Shown: one piece after another, positions 25,323-33,565 of the stretch
How positions within the stretch are numbered: the stretch's first letter is position 1
How the letters are laid out: every line of letters begins with the position of its first letter
Assembly (NCBI RefSeq): GCF_013367775.1
Contig: NZ_CP055157.1
Coordinates: forward strand, 868,001 to 932,000
Reading direction: 5' to 3'
From: Microbulbifer sp. YPW1
GTDB taxonomy: Bacteria > Pseudomonadota > Gammaproteobacteria > Pseudomonadales > Cellvibrionaceae
Length of the DNA: 64,000 nucleotides
Position numbers and translations under genes: made by a program
Notes under the pieces: generated by a model
Told to the model about the DNA's origin: nothing
Databases searched by the model: none
What the model saw: the letters and a program-made list of their open reading frames with translations, nothing else

Positions 25323-26233
25323 CGGCACACCTCAATATTACAGCGACGCAACAGCGCTCGTGCGGCCATTTGATGCTGCGCCCAGGGCTCCCGCACCCCC
25401 TCGCCGGCATGCGCGGCATCCGCGAGATCATCGGTGACCACACCTTCGTCGACCAGGCGCTGCACCGCAGCGCGCACCTTGTTGCGCGGACGTCGCGAGG
25501 GCAGGTCCAGAATCCCCACCTGGGCACGCCCCTGCAGGGCCTCAAATACCATCGAGATACTGTCGCGGGTCACCCAGATCTGCTCACAGCTGGCGATCTG
25601 AGACTCGAGCCAGCCCGCTTCACAATCACTCCAGGAGCAGATATCGAATCCGGGCCTGGCCAGTTGTTCCAGGGCAAACTCCGGCGTGCGCCGACTGTCC
25701 GCCAGGGTCCATTGCACCGGGGTCGTTGCCAGCGCGTCGATATCCCGGCCAAGTGCGGCGTTGTCCCAGGCAAAGTGCTTGCTCGGGCCACCCAGCAGAA
25801 TAAGCCCGCGCCCGGCAATGGGCTGGGCATCGGCCAGGGGGACCGTCAGCGCACCGCGGGTAACCAGCACGTTGGGCAGGGGCGCCGGGCGATCGTGCTC
25901 CGGGATCAGCGCAAAATCGAACCAGTGCAGCGGCAGGGAGGGGCGCATCAGCACCACCGTGCGCCCGCCAAAGCGACGGCGCGCCGACAGCATGGGCAGG
26001 TGGCAGCGGTGGCCGGCACCAATCAGCAATTGCGGTGCTTCACCAGCAACTACACCGGCGGTATCCAGCGCCCGCGTGAGGTCCGCGGGGCGCCAGAAGC
26101 GCAGGTGCGTGCAATCGATATTCCGGGTTTGGACCGCGCCGGCGCCCAGGTTCGCCTCAAGGCCCGCCACCAGCGCAGCGCTCTGCTTTTCGTGGGCGCG
26201 ATTGCCATCCAGGAATCGCCAGACAATGATCAA
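25319..26233 (-). CDS. ELM1/GtrOC1 family putative glycosyltransferase, TTG start
   Basis: A 304-residue second member of the ELM1/GtrOC1 family. IIVWRFLDGNRAHEKQSAAL gives the family N-terminal pattern (GxxxHExQ). LLIGAGHRCHLPML, ILLGGPSKHFAWD and WVTRDSISMVFEALQGRAQVGILDLPSRR match the later blocks of the other copy at 23288. The start is TTG at 26233: GGAGGA lies six bases upstream, and no ATG or GTG is near the conserved start. It is translationally coupled to the GT4 gene downstream and divergent from ugd. Function inferred from context: a core-oligosaccharide transferase. Confidence 0.84.
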   Translation of the reverse strand: MIIVWRFLDGNRAHEKQSAALVAGLEANLGAGAVQTRNIDCTHLRFWRPADLTRALDTAGVVAGEAPQLLIGAGHRCHLPMLSARRRFGGRTVVLMRPSLPLHWFDFALIPEHDRPAPLPNVLVTRGALTVPLADAQPIAGRGLILLGGPSKHFAWDNAALGRDIDALATTPVQWTLADSRRTPEFALEQLARPGFDICSWSDCEAGWLESQIASCEQIWVTRDSISMVFEALQGRAQVGILDLPSRRPRNKVRAAVQRLVDEGVVTDDLADAAHAGEGVREPWAQHQMAARALLRRCNIEVCR

Positions 26234-26461
26234 CCGGTTTCCTCCACAGGATCTACGCGGTGGGCAGCTGCCCGCTCAGAATGACGGCATACGATACCCG
26301 CGCGGTACAGAATTTGCACGCCAGCTGGTTTGCCCGCGTGGCGACACAGACGGATTGAAGGTAAACTCCTGCGCCTACTATTTTGATGAACGCGTGGCCC
26401 TGCCGGTCGCGCGAGACTGGGGCTGCCCCGCTCAAATCGGACAATAAGGATTCCAGCAAGC

Positions 26462-27808
26462 ATGAATGTCACCGTATTTGGCACCGGCTATGTCGGCCTG
26501 GTACAGGCCGCAGTATTGGCGGAAGCCGGCCACCGGGTCGCCTGTATCGATATCGATGAAAACAAGATCGAGCGCCTCAAGCAGGGCCACATCCCGATTT
26601 TCGAGCCGGGCCTGGAGCCGCTGGTAAAGCGTAACAATGAATCCGGCAACCTGACCTTCTCTACCAGCGCCGCCGAGGGCGTCGCACACGGCGAGCTGAT
26701 TTTCATCGCCGTCGGCACGCCGCCGGATGAAGATGGCTCCGCGGATCTGCGCTACGTACTGACCGTAGCGCGCACCATCGCCGAGCACATGCAGGACAAA
26801 AAATACATCATCAACAAGTCCACCGTACCCGTGGGGACCGCAGACAAGGTACGCGAGGAAATAACCCGCACGCTGCAGGGACGCGACGCACTGAACCTTG
26901 AGTTCGATGTCATCTCCAATCCGGAATTCCTCAAGGAAGGCTCCGCGGTGGCGGACTGCATGAAGCCGGACCGCATCATCATCGGCACCTCCGAAGATGC
27001 CTCCGAGCAAAAAATGCGTCAGCTGTATGCACCGTTTAACCGCAATCACGACAAGGTTATCGTGATGGATGTGCGCAGCGCGGAGCTCGCCAAATATGCG
27101 GCCAACTGCATGCTCGCCACCAAGATCAGCTTTATGAACGAAATGGCGACCATTGCCGACCGCGTGGGTGCGGATATCGAATCCGTACGCCAGGGGATCG
27201 GTTCCGATCCGCGTATCGGCTATCACTTTATCTATCCCGGTATCGGCTACGGCGGCTCCTGCTTTCCGAAAGACGTACAGGCACTCAAGACTACGGCCGC
27301 GCAGCTGGGGCTGGAGCCTAAGATCCTGAATGCAGTGGAAGAGCGCAACCACAGCCAGAAACACTACCTGCTGGAAAAAATCATTCAGCGTTACGGCAGC
27401 GACCTGTCCGGCAAGACTTTCGCCCTGTGGGGGCTGGCATTCAAGCCCAATACCGACGATATGCGTGAGGCCCCGAGCCGGGTGTTGATGGAGAACCTGT
27501 GGGAAATGGGGGCCAAGGTGCGCGCATTCGACCCGGAAGCGATGCACGAATCCGAGCGTATTTACGGCAACCGCGATGACCTGCAACTATGCGGCACCCG
27601 CGACAGCGCACTGGCCGGCGCCGATGCACTGATCATTGCCACCGAGTGGCAACAGTTCAAATCCCTGGATTACCACACAGTGCGCGGCAGCCTGTCGGAG
27701 CCGGTGGTGTTTGACGGTCGCAACCTTTATCACCCCCTGGACATGGCCGAGGCTGGATTCGAGTACTACTGTGTGGGACGCCCTCAGGTGGCTGCGAGCA
27801 ATCAGTAA
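26462..27808 (+). CDS. ugd: UDP-glucose 6-dehydrogenase
   Basis: NAD-dependent enzyme that oxidises UDP-glucose to UDP-glucuronate in two steps. [20 protein letters not shown] at residues 2-21 is the NAD-binding start, [15 protein letters not shown] lies near 115, [20 protein letters not shown] near 155, and GGSCFPKD near 264-271 puts the catalytic Cys at 267. [22 protein letters not shown] opens the C-terminal domain. The 448-residue length is normal, and the ATG has AAGGA upstream. It is divergent from the ELM1/GT4 pair. Its product is the substrate expected by the epimerase at 13298, so the two together would make UDP-galacturonate for LPS or capsule. Confidence 0.96.
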   Translation: MNVTVFGTGYVGLVQAAVLAEAGHRVACIDIDENKIERLKQGHIPIFEPGLEPLVKRNNESGNLTFSTSAAEGVAHGELIFIAVGTPPDEDGSADLRYVLTVARTIAEHMQDKKYIINKSTVPVGTADKVREEITRTLQGRDALNLEFDVISNPEFLKEGSAVADCMKPDRIIIGTSEDASEQKMRQLYAPFNRNHDKVIVMDVRSAELAKYAANCMLATKISFMNEMATIADRVGADIESVRQGIGSDPRIGYHFIYPGIGYGGSCFPKDVQALKTTAAQLGLEPKILNAVEERNHSQKHYLLEKIIQRYGSDLSGKTFALWGLAFKPNTDDMREAPSRVLMENLWEMGAKVRAFDPEAMHESERIYGNRDDLQLCGTRDSALAGADALIIATEWQQFKSLDYHTVRGSLSEPVVFDGRNLYHPLDMAEAGFEYYCVGRPQVAASNQ

Positions 27809-27839
27809 ACAGTTTTACGGGTATCGTTTTCAAATGTCG

Positions 27840-27862
27840 CCCGGTAGCGGTCCGCTGCCGGG
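27840..27862 (+). terminator. Hairpin after ugd
   Basis: A 10-bp stem (27840-27849 with 27853-27862, one G-U pair) lies 32 bases after the ugd stop. The following bases are not a clear T-run, so termination would be weak. Confidence 0.35.
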
Positions 27863-27920
27863 TATCAGCGTCTTCTCATCCCACCTCAAGACACTGACAA
27901 ACTTTTCTGAACCAAGAATT

Positions 27921-28823
27921 TCAACGCAGCAATTTGTACAGATCGTAGTAGTCGAATACATTCCGGATCTTGCAGTCATTGCCGCCGCGGCTGCGCAGGT
28001 TTTCCTTGCGCAGCGCCAACTCCTGAGTGCCGCCTACGGTAAAAAACCGATCTGACCAGTCCCGTGAATCTGGCAGGCGTGCGCAGGGTGTGCCCTGCAG
28101 CAGGCTCATGGCCTTCAGCCAGACATCGTCCGCCTTGGGACACAGCTTGAGGAATTTTTCTTTATCAAACGCATCCGGGTGCAGCGATCCGGGAAAATAC
28201 AACACCCCGCCAACCCCGGTAGGGAAGACCAGGGGCGAGGTCTCACCGCCAAAGTCGCGCCACTTCCAGTCGGAGTCCCAGTCGCCGTAAGGCGCTAGCT
28301 TGCCGCGAGGATCCAGCCGCATCAGGTGTGCCCGATGGCAGTGAATCCAGTCGGGGTGACACAACCAGGCGCGATATAGTTGGTCGATCATATCCGGCGG
28401 ATAAAGGGTGTCGTCGTCCACAGTAATGATCAAACTGTCTGGAAACTGATCAAAGGCGTAAAAGTATTTGGTGTAGGGGCCGAGGTCTTCCACATACAAA
28501 ACCTGCAGGCCACGCTGCTGCTGACGCACCAGACTCTCCGGCAGCTGCCCATCCCGGAACTGTCCTTTTGATAACCAAAGGACCACGGCATCGGCCTTCA
28601 CCCACTGCTGAAAGAGGCTCTCGATCGTGTACACCACATTCTCGATGCGCGCGTCAAAGGACGTTAGGGAGACAACAATGTTGTGCTCCTTGTCATTGCC
28701 AATTCCCGACAGCCCAGCGTCAAGCGCCTGCTGCTGCAGCAGTTGCTTTCTCAGTATGGATTCCAGTTTGCGGTTATTCACTGCATCGTGTTTCTGTAGT
28801 CGCTTTTTCAGATAAGAAAACAT
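27921..28823 (-). CDS. Putative glycosyltransferase with DDD metal site
   Basis: A 300-residue protein with GT-A-like features. NIVVSLTSFDARIENVVYTI is the first strand and loop, then a VLWLSKGQF strand, YFYAFDQFPDSLIITVDDDT with the acidic DDD cluster near residue 130, and PTGVGGVLYFPGSLHPDAFD further on. The ADDVWLKAMSL segment resembles the late catalytic loop of bacterial polysaccharide transferases often annotated as hypothetical. The ATG at 28823 has AGGA at good spacing; a longer upstream start at 28880 lacks support. The gene stands alone, converging on ugd, at the edge of the LPS region, so a role in cell-surface glycan synthesis is likely but unproven. Confidence 0.72.
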   Translation of the reverse strand: MFSYLKKRLQKHDAVNNRKLESILRKQLLQQQALDAGLSGIGNDKEHNIVVSLTSFDARIENVVYTIESLFQQWVKADAVVLWLSKGQFRDGQLPESLVRQQQRGLQVLYVEDLGPYTKYFYAFDQFPDSLIITVDDDTLYPPDMIDQLYRAWLCHPDWIHCHRAHLMRLDPRGKLAPYGDWDSDWKWRDFGGETSPLVFPTGVGGVLYFPGSLHPDAFDKEKFLKLCPKADDVWLKAMSLLQGTPCARLPDSRDWSDRFFTVGGTQELALRKENLRSRGGNDCKIRNVFDYYDLYKLLR

Positions 28824-28948
28824 TGAATGATTCCTGTCACGTCTACTGGTGTCGCCTGCGTAACCTGTAACGACTAACAACTATTCTAAGGGATAGGCCT
28901 CGCGCACTCTAGAAGCCGGTACTCAACACTTGCGCACAAAATTCATGC

Positions 28949-28982
28949 AAAAAAAAGGCGGGCACCTTTCGGTGCCCGCCTT
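28949..28982 (-). terminator. Rho-independent terminator of ilvE
   Basis: A perfect 12-bp stem (28955-28966 with 28971-28982) with a 4-base loop. On the minus strand it is followed by a run of T residues (plus-strand A-run from 28949). It lies 28 bases beyond the ilvE stop codon. Confidence 0.92.
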
Positions 28983-29010
28983 TTCCCACAATTTACGCAA
29001 CCAGAATAAA

Positions 29011-29967
29011 TCAGGCGGATGCCGCAACCGGCTCGCAGGTTTCATGCACGTCGCTGAGCCAACCCATATGCGCCTGGCTTTTGCCCTGCACTGCATCAAA
29101 GTACAGCTGCTGCAGACGCTTGGTGATTGGACCGCGGCGGCCGCAGCCGATGGTGCGCCCGTCCAGCATACGAATCGGCAGGACTTCGGCGGCGGTACCG
29201 GTGAAGAAGGCTTCGTCGGCGATATAGACTTCATCGCGGGTAATGCGCTTTTCCTTCACCTTGTAACCGCACTCATCGGCCAGCTGGATCACCGAGGCGC
29301 GGGTGATGCCATCGAGGCACGAGGTCAGCTCCGGGGTGTAGATGACGCCGTCGCTCACCAGGAAGAAGTTCTCACCGCTGCCTTCCGCTACATAGCCTTC
29401 CGGATCCAGAAGCAGTGCTTCTTCACAGCCGTTGCGGATGGCCTCCTGCAGCGCCAGCATGGAGTTGATGTAGTTGCCGTTGGCCTTCGCCTTGCACATG
29501 GCGATGTTCACATGGTGGCGGGTATAGGACGAGGTATTCACCTTGATGCCCAGCTCGCGGGCTTCCGGGGTCATGTAGCTCGGCCACTCCCAGGCGGCGA
29601 TGATCACGTGGGTCTGCAGGGAGTCGGCGCGCAGTCCCATCCCCTCGGATCCGTAAAACACCATCGGACGCAGGTAGGCTTCCCGCAGGCCGTTTTCACG
29701 CACCACCAGGCGCTGGGCTTCGTTGAGCTGCTCCTCATCAAAGGGCATGGGCATGTTCATGATCTTGGCGGAACGGAACAGGCGACGAGTGTGCTCATTC
29801 AGCCGGAAAATGCTGGTGCCACCATCGGCGGTTTCATAGGCGCGCACGCCTTCGAAAACGCCCATTCCGTAGTGCAGGGTGTGGGTGAGTACGTGTACCC
29901 GGGCATCGCGCCAGGGAACCAGTTCACCGTCAAACCAGATAACGCCGTCTCGATCGGCAAAAGACAT
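29011..29967 (-). CDS. ilvE: Branched-chain amino acid aminotransferase (IlvE)
   Basis: PLP-dependent fold-type IV transaminase that makes leucine, isoleucine and valine from their 2-oxo acids. FDGELVPWRDARVHVLTHTLHYG near the N terminus, FEGVRAYE at 38-45, then KANGNY with the PLP lysine near residue 161, EALLLDPEGYVAEGSGENFF near 183-202, and FFTGTAAEVLPI near 255 give the full pattern. It is 318 residues, slightly longer than E. coli IlvE. GGAG lies six bases before the ATG. It is downstream of glnE on the same strand, and its ribosome binding site is part of a leader with two mutually exclusive stems (see the leader entry). Confidence 0.96.
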   Translation of the reverse strand: MSFADRDGVIWFDGELVPWRDARVHVLTHTLHYGMGVFEGVRAYETADGGTSIFRLNEHTRRLFRSAKIMNMPMPFDEEQLNEAQRLVVRENGLREAYLRPMVFYGSEGMGLRADSLQTHVIIAAWEWPSYMTPEARELGIKVNTSSYTRHHVNIAMCKAKANGNYINSMLALQEAIRNGCEEALLLDPEGYVAEGSGENFFLVSDGVIYTPELTSCLDGITRASVIQLADECGYKVKEKRITRDEVYIADEAFFTGTAAEVLPIRMLDGRTIGCGRRGPITKRLQQLYFDAVQGKSQAHMGWLSDVHETCEPVAASA

Positions 29968-30081
29968 GGGGATCTCCTACAAAATTCTATTACGCACTCT
30001 GTAGGAGTTCAGGCCTGGGGATGTAAGTCGAGCCCTTGGAAGGAAGATCGAATCAGTTCGCCAGCAGGCTGGCTCCTACAG
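29968..30081 (-). promoter_or_regulatory. ilvE leader with competing stems over the ribosome binding site
   Basis: On the minus strand three segments occur in order: CTGTAGGAG (30081-30073), CTCCTACAG (30007-29999) and TGTAGGAG (29981-29974). The last contains the ilvE Shine-Dalgarno sequence. The middle segment can pair with the first (9 bp, 65-base loop), leaving the ribosome binding site free, or with the last (8 bp, 18-base loop), hiding it. This is the geometry of a translational switch. No known riboswitch aptamer was recognised, and read-through from glnE or a promoter within 30081-30155 would be needed for the full leader to be made. Confidence 0.5.
30057..30081 (-). repeat. REP-like palindrome between glnE and ilvE
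   Basis: On the minus strand this reads TGTAGGAGCCAGCCTGC and onward, with the core GCCAGC-AG-GCTGGC palindrome. It closely resembles the repetitive extragenic palindromes of Pseudomonas and related bacteria. It is a single copy here, placed between two same-strand genes as such elements usually are. Confidence 0.6.
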
Positions 30082-30154
30082 CACAGAGCCAGGTGAAAAA
30101 CAGTTTAATTGGGCAGCGGGAACCGCGAGGCACGAACTTCCCCCATTCGGGAAA

Positions 30155-33028
30155 TCAGCCAAGTATCTGCTGCCAAGTTGTTTCAACGGTCTTTCTTTCC
30201 GCTTCGAATTGGTCACCGGATACAACCCCCGGCTGCTGTTGTAATGCCAGGCGATGACCTTCTGATCGGTAGGCTTTGTAGGCGTCGATCAAATGCGCGG
30301 CTTGGTGGGCCGGCATCAGGCCCGCCTCAGAGAGGCTTTCAAGGATGCGGATATTATCGGTATATCGCACGATTGAAGGGGCGCCCTGCGCCCAGGCCAA
30401 TGCCGCATATTGAACCATAAATTCGATATCGACAATACCACCCGGACCGTGCTTGAGATCGAATTGTTGATCATTGCTCTTATCGAGGTGTGCACGCATC
30501 TTATTGCGCATTTCCACCACCTCTTTACGCAATTTCTGTTCGTCCCGCGTCTCACATAAAAGCTTTGTACGCAGGTTTTCAAACGCCAATCCGAGGCGCG
30601 CGCTACCCGCAACGGGTCGCGTGCGCACCAGCGCCTGGTGCTCCCAGGTCCAGGCGCTCTCACGCTGGTATTTTTCAAACGCCGCCAGCGACGTCACTAA
30701 CAGACCGGAATTGCCCGACGGGCGCAGGCGCGTATCCACTTCATACAGCGGGCCACTCAAGGTGCGGGTCTGCAGGATATGGATCAGGCGTTGGGCCAGG
30801 CGCGTGTAAAAACTGAGGTTGTCGATGGATCTGTCGCCATCGGTGTACTGCTGGGGCTCGGCGTCGTGCACGAACACAATATCCAGGTCCGAGCCGTGCC
30901 CCAGCTCCAGGCCGCCGAGTTTGCCGTAGGCGACAATGCAGAAACGCATATCTTCGGCACTGGCTCCTTTCGGCGCACCGTGTTTTTCCGTGACCTGCTG
31001 CCACGCCAGCATCAGCGACTGCTGCAGAATCGCTTCCGCCAGCCAGGTCAGTGAATCGCTCACCTTCATCAGCGGCAGCGCACCGGTCACTTCCTGTGCC
31101 GCAATGCGCAGGCTCTGCCCCTGCTTGAAATGACGCAGGGCTTCCATCTGCGCCTCCAGATCGTCCTCATCTACGCGCAACATATGCTGGCGCAAATCGT
31201 CGGCGATATCCCCGGCAGTAGATGGCTGCAGCAGGCGGCGCTGGTCGAGCATTTCATCCAGCAAGATCGGATGGCGGGCGAGCAGATCGGCAATCCAGGG
31301 GGAGGCACTGCACAGGCGCAGCAGCTGATTCAACACCGGCGGGTTTTCGTTGATCAGCACCAGGTAGGCGCTGCGGCGCAGGATGGAGCGCAGCAGGGGC
31401 AGCACCCGCTCCAGCGCCAGCAAAGGCTGACTGACCTCCGAGGCCGCCGCCAGCAGCAATGGCATGGTCTGGTCCAGGCGCTGGCGCCCGGACGCCGGCA
31501 GCGCGGACACAATACGGTCGCTGTGCAGGTTGGCAATGGCCTCCAGCGCTGTTGCAGCGGGCTGGAATCCCGCCTCGTGCAATTGCTCCAGCCAGCTGTC
31601 GCGGTCGTCGCTGCGCTCGCAACCAATCCACAGCATTTCCCACTTGTCCGAAGCGGTAATTTCACCGCTCTCCTCTGGCGGTGCGATCACCTCGTCGAAC
31701 TCGCGCTCAATCGCCGCGCGCGCTTCAACCAGTACGCTTTCCAGGGTCGCCCAGTCCTCGTATCCCAGGGCAAACGCCAGCTGTTCGCGCCGCTCAGGCT
31801 CCGGCGGCAGTGTCTGGGTTTGCTGGTCTTTCTCCGCCTGCAAACCGTGCTCCACCCGGCGCAGCAGCAGGTAGGCATCGCGCAACTCCTGTGCCGCACC
31901 CTCGGGCAAATGGCCACCCTGCTCCAGCAGCGGCAGCACTTTCAGAATATTGCGCACCCGCAGATCCGGCTCGCGCCCGCCGCGGATCAGCTGGAACGCC
32001 TGGGCGATAAATTCCACCTCGCGGATACCGCCGCGGCCCAGCTTGATATTGTCGATCAGTCCGCGTGCGCGCACCTGGCGCTGGATCAGGGTCTTCATTT
32101 CCCTGAGCGCGTCAATCACACTGAAATCGATATAGCGGCGATAGGTAAATGGCCGCAGCAGCTCCATCAATTCTTCCGATGCCTCTGCTGCCCCTTCGCC
32201 AGAGGCGGCCACCGGGCGCGCCTTGATCATGGCGTAGCGCTCCCACTCGCGCCCCTGGGTCTGATAGTAATCTTCCAGCGCCGCGTAGTGACTCACCAGC
32301 GGTCCGCTGTCACCGTAAGGACGCAGGCGCATATCCACACGGAATACAAACCCGTCAGCGGTTACCACATCCAGAGACTTGATCAGGCGCTGCCCCAGGC
32401 GCTGGAACCAGGCCTGGTTTTCAAGCGGCTTCTCGCCGTCGCTCTGGCCAGGCTCCGGATAGGCAAAAATCAGATCGATGTCGGAAGACAGATTCAGCTC
32501 CCGCGCCCCCAGCTTGCCCATCCCCAGCACCACCATCGGCTGGATATCCCCCGCGCGGCTGCGCGGTTCGCCGTGACGCTCCACCATTTTTGCCCGGTGC
32601 CAATCCAGCGCCGATTGAATGCAAACCTCCGCCAGTTCGGTCAGCCGCGCACAGGCAGTGGGGATGTCCCATTGGCCGGCAAAGTCCCGCCAGATGACTT
32701 CCGTATTGACCCGGTTACGCAGCACACGCAGCGCCTTCTCCAGCTGCTCTTCCGATTCGATGTCGGACAAGTCCGGGGCAACCAGGCCACAATCGTCCTG
32801 CCCCACAAAGCTCGCGAGCCACTCGGGATGGCGACTGCACTGCTGCACAAAGAAGTCCGAACCCACAAATGCGCGTACCAGCGCCAGGCCCTTCTCTTTA
32901 CCCCCATCGCCATCCAACAGAGACGCCACCGCCGCCACCTGCTCGTCCCCCGCAGTAGCACACCAATCCTTCCAGCGCTGGGTGAACAGCACCTGATGTT
33001 GTGGCGGGCAGAATTCCATCAATGACAT
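30155..33028 (-). CDS. glnE: Bifunctional glutamine synthetase adenylyltransferase/deadenylase (GlnE)
   Basis: Large two-domain enzyme that attaches AMP to glutamine synthetase or removes it in response to PII and glutamine. The two nucleotidyltransferase cores are clear: GMGKLGARELNLSSDIDLIF at residues 169-188 (adenylyl-removing half) and AYGKLGGLELGHGSDLDIVF near 700 (adenylylating half). RDGGIREVEFIAQ-like and GPGGIVDIEFMVQ segments follow each core. The 957-residue length is normal. I chose the ATG at 33028 because GGAG precedes it by six bases; in-frame ATGs at 33040 and 33058 lack this. glnE beside ilvE is a known gammaproteobacterial arrangement. Confidence 0.96.
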   Translation of the reverse strand: MSLMEFCPPQHQVLFTQRWKDWCATAGDEQVAAVASLLDGDGGKEKGLALVRAFVGSDFFVQQCSRHPEWLASFVGQDDCGLVAPDLSDIESEEQLEKALRVLRNRVNTEVIWRDFAGQWDIPTACARLTELAEVCIQSALDWHRAKMVERHGEPRSRAGDIQPMVVLGMGKLGARELNLSSDIDLIFAYPEPGQSDGEKPLENQAWFQRLGQRLIKSLDVVTADGFVFRVDMRLRPYGDSGPLVSHYAALEDYYQTQGREWERYAMIKARPVAASGEGAAEASEELMELLRPFTYRRYIDFSVIDALREMKTLIQRQVRARGLIDNIKLGRGGIREVEFIAQAFQLIRGGREPDLRVRNILKVLPLLEQGGHLPEGAAQELRDAYLLLRRVEHGLQAEKDQQTQTLPPEPERREQLAFALGYEDWATLESVLVEARAAIEREFDEVIAPPEESGEITASDKWEMLWIGCERSDDRDSWLEQLHEAGFQPAATALEAIANLHSDRIVSALPASGRQRLDQTMPLLLAAASEVSQPLLALERVLPLLRSILRRSAYLVLINENPPVLNQLLRLCSASPWIADLLARHPILLDEMLDQRRLLQPSTAGDIADDLRQHMLRVDEDDLEAQMEALRHFKQGQSLRIAAQEVTGALPLMKVSDSLTWLAEAILQQSLMLAWQQVTEKHGAPKGASAEDMRFCIVAYGKLGGLELGHGSDLDIVFVHDAEPQQYTDGDRSIDNLSFYTRLAQRLIHILQTRTLSGPLYEVDTRLRPSGNSGLLVTSLAAFEKYQRESAWTWEHQALVRTRPVAGSARLGLAFENLRTKLLCETRDEQKLRKEVVEMRNKMRAHLDKSNDQQFDLKHGPGGIVDIEFMVQYAALAWAQGAPSIVRYTDNIRILESLSEAGLMPAHQAAHLIDAYKAYRSEGHRLALQQQPGVVSGDQFEAERKTVETTWQQILG

Positions 33029-33565
33029 TGGCGACTCCATCTCAATACCTGTCGACATCCAATTTAAGGACCGCAAAGCCAAAGTGTACACCGGCCGTCA
33101 CCGGATTCCTCACCAGCAAACCGGTACAGCCTTGAACTTTCCCAGCCCGGCCCTATCTAACCGTCGATCACCAACAACGATCTTTCGTCTGAACCTTGTT
33201 TTTATTGCGGGCAGTCCCGTTTTACGAGCATGACTATTTCGACTGATTACACCCAGGCATTAGAACACCCCCAGGCCGCGACACCCTGTCGCCGCGCCAT
33301 GCGACGCGTCCCCATTTACCTGCCCATCTCGCGTCCACCACCGTAATCAAACTCGAATAAACACCACATCACTTCGCGCGAAGGCGTCGATGTCCGGTAC
33401 AGCTTTGCGAGACCTTCACCGCCATGGATGGCGGTGCAGAGCCCCATGGATGGGTTAACCGCGAGTCTCGCAAAGCTGTACCGGATAGCGGCGCCGCCAC
33501 GGAGCTGATTAAACCCCCGAAGTATTACCACCACCCCCTGACAACCAAAGCAAAAGGAGGACAAG
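33029..33565. other. Intergenic region between divergent glnE and the ABC operon
   Basis: About 540 bases with no convincing gene. It should carry the glnE promoter on the left and the ABC-operon promoter on the right, but no strong -10/-35 pair was recognised. Its right half holds the 93-bp inverted-repeat element at 33393-33485. A minus-strand frame across 33316-33579 merely translates that element. Confidence 0.5.
33393..33485. repeat. Intergenic inverted-repeat element, copy 1 (21-bp arms)
   Basis: A 93-bp element with perfect 21-bp arms (33393-33413 with 33465-33485; outer sequence TCCGGTACAGC). Inside are two smaller hairpins: a 9-bp perfect stem with a GG loop (33417-33425/33428-33436) and a 5-bp stem with a GG loop (33443-33447/33450-33454). 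Folded, it makes a three-armed structure. A related copy with the same arm length is at 48364-48457. The arms share a CCGG-GTACA-CTTTG-GAGAC-like pattern across the two copies. Confidence 0.8.

Noticed and set aside
28955..28982. A small RNA gene downstream of ilvE
   Set aside because: The hairpin with a T-run sits right after the ilvE stop and is fully explained as its terminator.
31130..33025. Long open frame on the plus strand opposite glnE
   Set aside because: A GC-driven shadow frame; GlnE on the minus strand has both nucleotidyltransferase cores.
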